Of a stretch of 64,000 bases of DNA, positions 61,730 to 64,000 are shown one piece after another. Source of the DNA: Nitrospira sp. (lineage in GTDB: Bacteria > Nitrospirota > Nitrospiria > Nitrospirales > Nitrospiraceae); the NCBI GenBank assembly GCA_022842445.1, contig JALHPO010000003.1, positions 124,001 to 188,000 on the forward strand. The letters run 5' to 3'. Position numbers and translations under genes: made by a program. Position 1 is the stretch's first letter. Each line of letters begins with the position of its first letter. The notes beneath the pieces are model-generated. The model ran no database searches. It was not told the DNA's origin and saw only the letters and a list, made by a program, of their open reading frames with translations.

Positions 61730-61813
61730 GCGATGAGAGTCCTTACCACGTCTCAATTCCAGGGCACCGAAGAAATGCCTGGGTAGCGTACCATGGGGAT
61801 CAAGGTCGCACAC

Positions 61814-64000
61814 TCATAATTTGATATGCCGCAGCCTGAGCGCGTTCGAGATGACGGAAACGGAACTGAAGGTCATCGCCGCGCTGGCGATCATCGGGCT
61901 CAAGAGGACTCCGACGAACGGATAGAGAATACCGGCGGCAATGGGAACCCCAAGTGTGTTGTAGGCGAAGGCGAAGAACAGATTCTGCCGGATGTTCCGC
62001 ATGGTCGCGTGGCTCAGACGACGCGCCCGCACAATGGCCCGGAGATCTCCCTTGACCAGCGTGACGCCCGCACTTTCCATCGCCACATCCGCTCCTGTCC
62101 CCATCGCGATCCCCACCTGCGCCTGCGCCAGGGCCGGCGCATCGTTGATCCCATCTCCCGCCATGGCTACGATATACCCTTCTGATTGGAACCGCTTGAT
62201 AACCGCCATCTTTTGCTCAGGCAAGACGTCGGCCTGAACTTCGTCGATTTGGAGTCGGCGTGCCACCGCCTCAGCAGTTGTCCGGTTGTCGCCCGTGAGC
62301 ATCACCAGCCGCAGACCTTCACGGTGTAACAGATCGATGGCCTCCGGGGTGGATGACTTGACGGGATCGGCCACCCCCAGCAACCCTGCCGGCTTGCCGT
62401 CGATCGCCGCAAACATCACGGTCTGCCCCTCATGCCTCAAGGGGTCGGCCTGAGCCAACAACGCTGAAGTCTCGACGCGCAGTTCGTCGAGAAACAACCG
62501 AGTACCCACGGCCACCACCCGACCTTCAACCGTGCCTGTGACTCCCTTCCCTGTGACCGACCGAAAAGCCTGGGCCTTGGAGAGGACGAGGTTCTTCTCT
62601 CGGGCACCAGACACAATGGCCGCCGCCAGGGGATGCTCGCTGTTCTGTTCGAGACTCCCGGCAAGCCGAAGCAGTTGGGCTTCACTGAAGTCCGGCAAGG
62701 AAACTACCGTCATCAAGCGGGGTTTGCCTTCCGTAAGTGTGCCGGTCTTGTCCACAACGAGAATGTCCACCTTAGCCAAGGTCTCGAGCGCCTCGGCATT
62801 GCGGATGAGTACCCCCGCCGTCGCACCGCGGCCGGTCCCAACCATGATCGACATGGGAGTCGCAAGCCCCAGCGCACAGGGGCACGCAATGATCAATACC
62901 GCAACCGCGTTGAGCAAGGCATAGGCCATCCGAGGTTCCGGGCCGTACAGCGCCCAGATCACAAAAGTGAGCGCGGCGACAAGAATAACGATCGGAACAA
63001 AATACGAGGCGACGATGTCGGCCAGTTGTTGAATCGGCGCCCGGGTGCGTTGCGCCTCACTGACCATGCGCACGATTTGTGCCAACAATGTTTCCCGGCC
63101 GACTCGCTCGGCACGCATCACGAAACTGCCTGTTCCGTTGACGGTCGCTCCCACTACCTTCTGGCCCGGCTGCTTCTCCACCGGGATCGACTCGCCTGTC
63201 ACCATCGATTCATCGACGGCGCTCGCCCCTTCCAATACAAGACCATCAACAGGAATTTTCTCTCCCGGTCGCACACGCAACCGATCGCCAACCTGAACCT
63301 GCTCCAGCGGAATATCTTCTTCACGGACGTCGCTTCGGACAATGCGGGCCGTTTTCGGAGCAAGCCCTAACAACGCCTTGAGCGCACTGCTGGTCCGGCT
63401 GCGCGCCCGCAGCTCCAACACCTGCCCCAACAGGACCAGGGCGATGATGACGACCGCCGGCTCAAAGTAGACCGCAAGTTCTCCCCCGTGGGTACGAAAC
63501 GAGTCAGGAAACAGGTCAGGCATGAAAGTGGCTGCGACACTGTAGAGATAGGCCGCACCGGTGCCGAGGCCGATCAGAGTAAACATATTCAGATGGCGAT
63601 TGACGACCGATGTCCACGCACGTTCGAACAGCGGCCGTCCGATCCAGAGCACCACCGGCGTCGCGAGCAGGAACTGAAACCAGATCAGGATTTTTCCGGA
63701 AACAAGTTGCTGCAATGGATGGCCCGGCAGCATATCGGAAATCATCAGCGCGAGAATGGGTGAACCGAGGACCACGCTCTGCCAGAACCGGCGCGTCATA
63801 TCCACCAGCTCCGGATTGACTTCCTCCACCGTCACCGTGCGTGCTTCCAATGCCATTCCACAAATCGGGCACAGGCCCGGCGCTGATTGCACGATCTCCG
63901 GATGCATGGGACAGGTATAGTCGGTACGGGTTGGCTGAACGGTCACGTCCGCCGGTTCCAGCGCCATTCCACAGATGGGACATGCGCCGGGTCTTGATTC
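61814..64000 (-). CDS. copA: Copper-type P1B ATPase (5' end outside window)
   Basis: At least 728 residues; the true start lies beyond 64000, since the frame stays open to the window edge. Two short metal-binding domains of the type CPMHPE...CPICGM are seen at the N-terminus (one complete, one cut by the edge). Eight helices follow, with [10 protein letters not shown] in helix 6 (metal site), [19 protein letters not shown], and [16 protein letters not shown]. The C-terminal helices have NLFFAFAYN and [12 protein letters not shown], which fit copper or silver export. Cytosolic heavy-metal efflux. Confidence 0.94.
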   Translation of the reverse strand, partial: ESRPGACPICGMALEPADVTVQPTRTDYTCPMHPEIVQSAPGLCPICGMALEARTVTVEEVNPELVDMTRRFWQSVVLGSPILALMISDMLPGHPLQQLVSGKILIWFQFLLATPVVLWIGRPLFERAWTSVVNRHLNMFTLIGLGTGAAYLYSVAATFMPDLFPDSFRTHGGELAVYFEPAVVIIALVLLGQVLELRARSRTSSALKALLGLAPKTARIVRSDVREEDIPLEQVQVGDRLRVRPGEKIPVDGLVLEGASAVDESMVTGESIPVEKQPGQKVVGATVNGTGSFVMRAERVGRETLLAQIVRMVSEAQRTRAPIQQLADIVASYFVPIVILVAALTFVIWALYGPEPRMAYALLNAVAVLIIACPCALGLATPMSIMVGTGRGATAGVLIRNAEALETLAKVDILVVDKTGTLTEGKPRLMTVVSLPDFSEAQLLRLAGSLEQNSEHPLAAAIVSGAREKNLVLSKAQAFRSVTGKGVTGTVEGRVVAVGTRLFLDELRVETSALLAQADPLRHEGQTVMFAAIDGKPAGLLGVADPVKSSTPEAIDLLHREGLRLVMLTGDNRTTAEAVARRLQIDEVQADVLPEQKMAVIKRFQSEGYIVAMAGDGINDAPALAQAQVGIAMGTGADVAMESAGVTLVKGDLRAIVRARRLSHATMRNIRQNLFFAFAYNTLGVPIAAGILYPFVGVLLSPMIASAAMTFSSVSVISNALRLRHIKL

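Noticed and set aside
1..64000. CRISPR arrays, tRNA or rRNA genes, transposases
   Set aside because: Looked for evenly spaced repeats, TTCGAATC-type tRNA arms and DDE or HUH transposase motifs; none were found by reading.

Overview
The window looks like chromosomal DNA of a Nitrospira-type bacterium (phylum Nitrospirota). This is inferred, not proven. The reasons are a high-GC Gram-negative backbone, a complete division and cell wall (dcw) cluster, a hopanoid/carotenoid gene group (hpnA, cruF), many single-domain PilZ proteins, TonB and RND envelope systems, and many small lineage-specific proteins. No tRNA, rRNA, CRISPR array or transposase was found.

Layout. (1) 1-16,961, minus strand: a dense dcw operon in transcription order rsmH, ftsL, ftsI, murE, murF, mraY, murD, ftsW, murG, murC, murB, ddl, ftsQ, ftsA, ftsZ (ftsZ cut by the window edge). 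A near-consensus promoter at 16,990-17,017 precedes it, and no mraZ lies in front. (2) 17.2-22.1 kb: a secreted repeat protein, a beta-propeller-like lipoprotein, YajQ and CstA, with a palindromic repeat between the last two. (3) 22.4-27.2 kb, plus strand: an AT-richer accessory operon. It encodes a HigB/RelE-like toxin, a HigA-like antitoxin with an extra C-terminal domain, a 775-residue protein joining a Lon-type Ser/Lys protease domain to two TBP-like units and an RNase HIII domain, and a TPR protein ending in a cold-shock domain. One promoter overlapped by a perfect palindrome appears to drive all four. This is the best candidate for an undescribed system. Its right edge holds three broken genes: a DUF1801 fragment, a Doc toxin fragment and a frameshifted AbrB-type antitoxin. 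(4) 27.8-37 kb: PilZ proteins around a minus-strand operon for making and transferring a phosphonate (or sulfonate) head group: two-subunit decarboxylase, PhnW-like transaminase, nucleotidyltransferase, CDP-alcohol phosphotransferase and a flippase-like membrane protein. (5) 37-42.3 kb: TetR regulator, membrane fusion protein and RND pump. (6) 42.3-50 kb: small genes including SCP-2, a divergent SpeD homologue, a 59-residue zinc ribbon, DUF1499, FKBP, DUF2914 and lipoproteins, with two copies of a ~120 bp palindromic repeat that each abut a stop codon. (7) 50-54.5 kb: a hairpin-rich intergenic region, then prenyl diphosphate synthase, hpnA and cruF. (8) 54.6-64 kb: a histidine-kinase-like protein lacking the phospho-acceptor His, a NikR/TonB receptor/Mpg operon with a NikR-type operator, an HtrA/DegP protease and a copper-type P-ATPase running off the right edge.

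Most genes are housekeeping or envelope functions. Start codons were chosen from ribosome binding sites and family starts; several remain open and are noted. All family calls were made by reading the sequence, without database searches.
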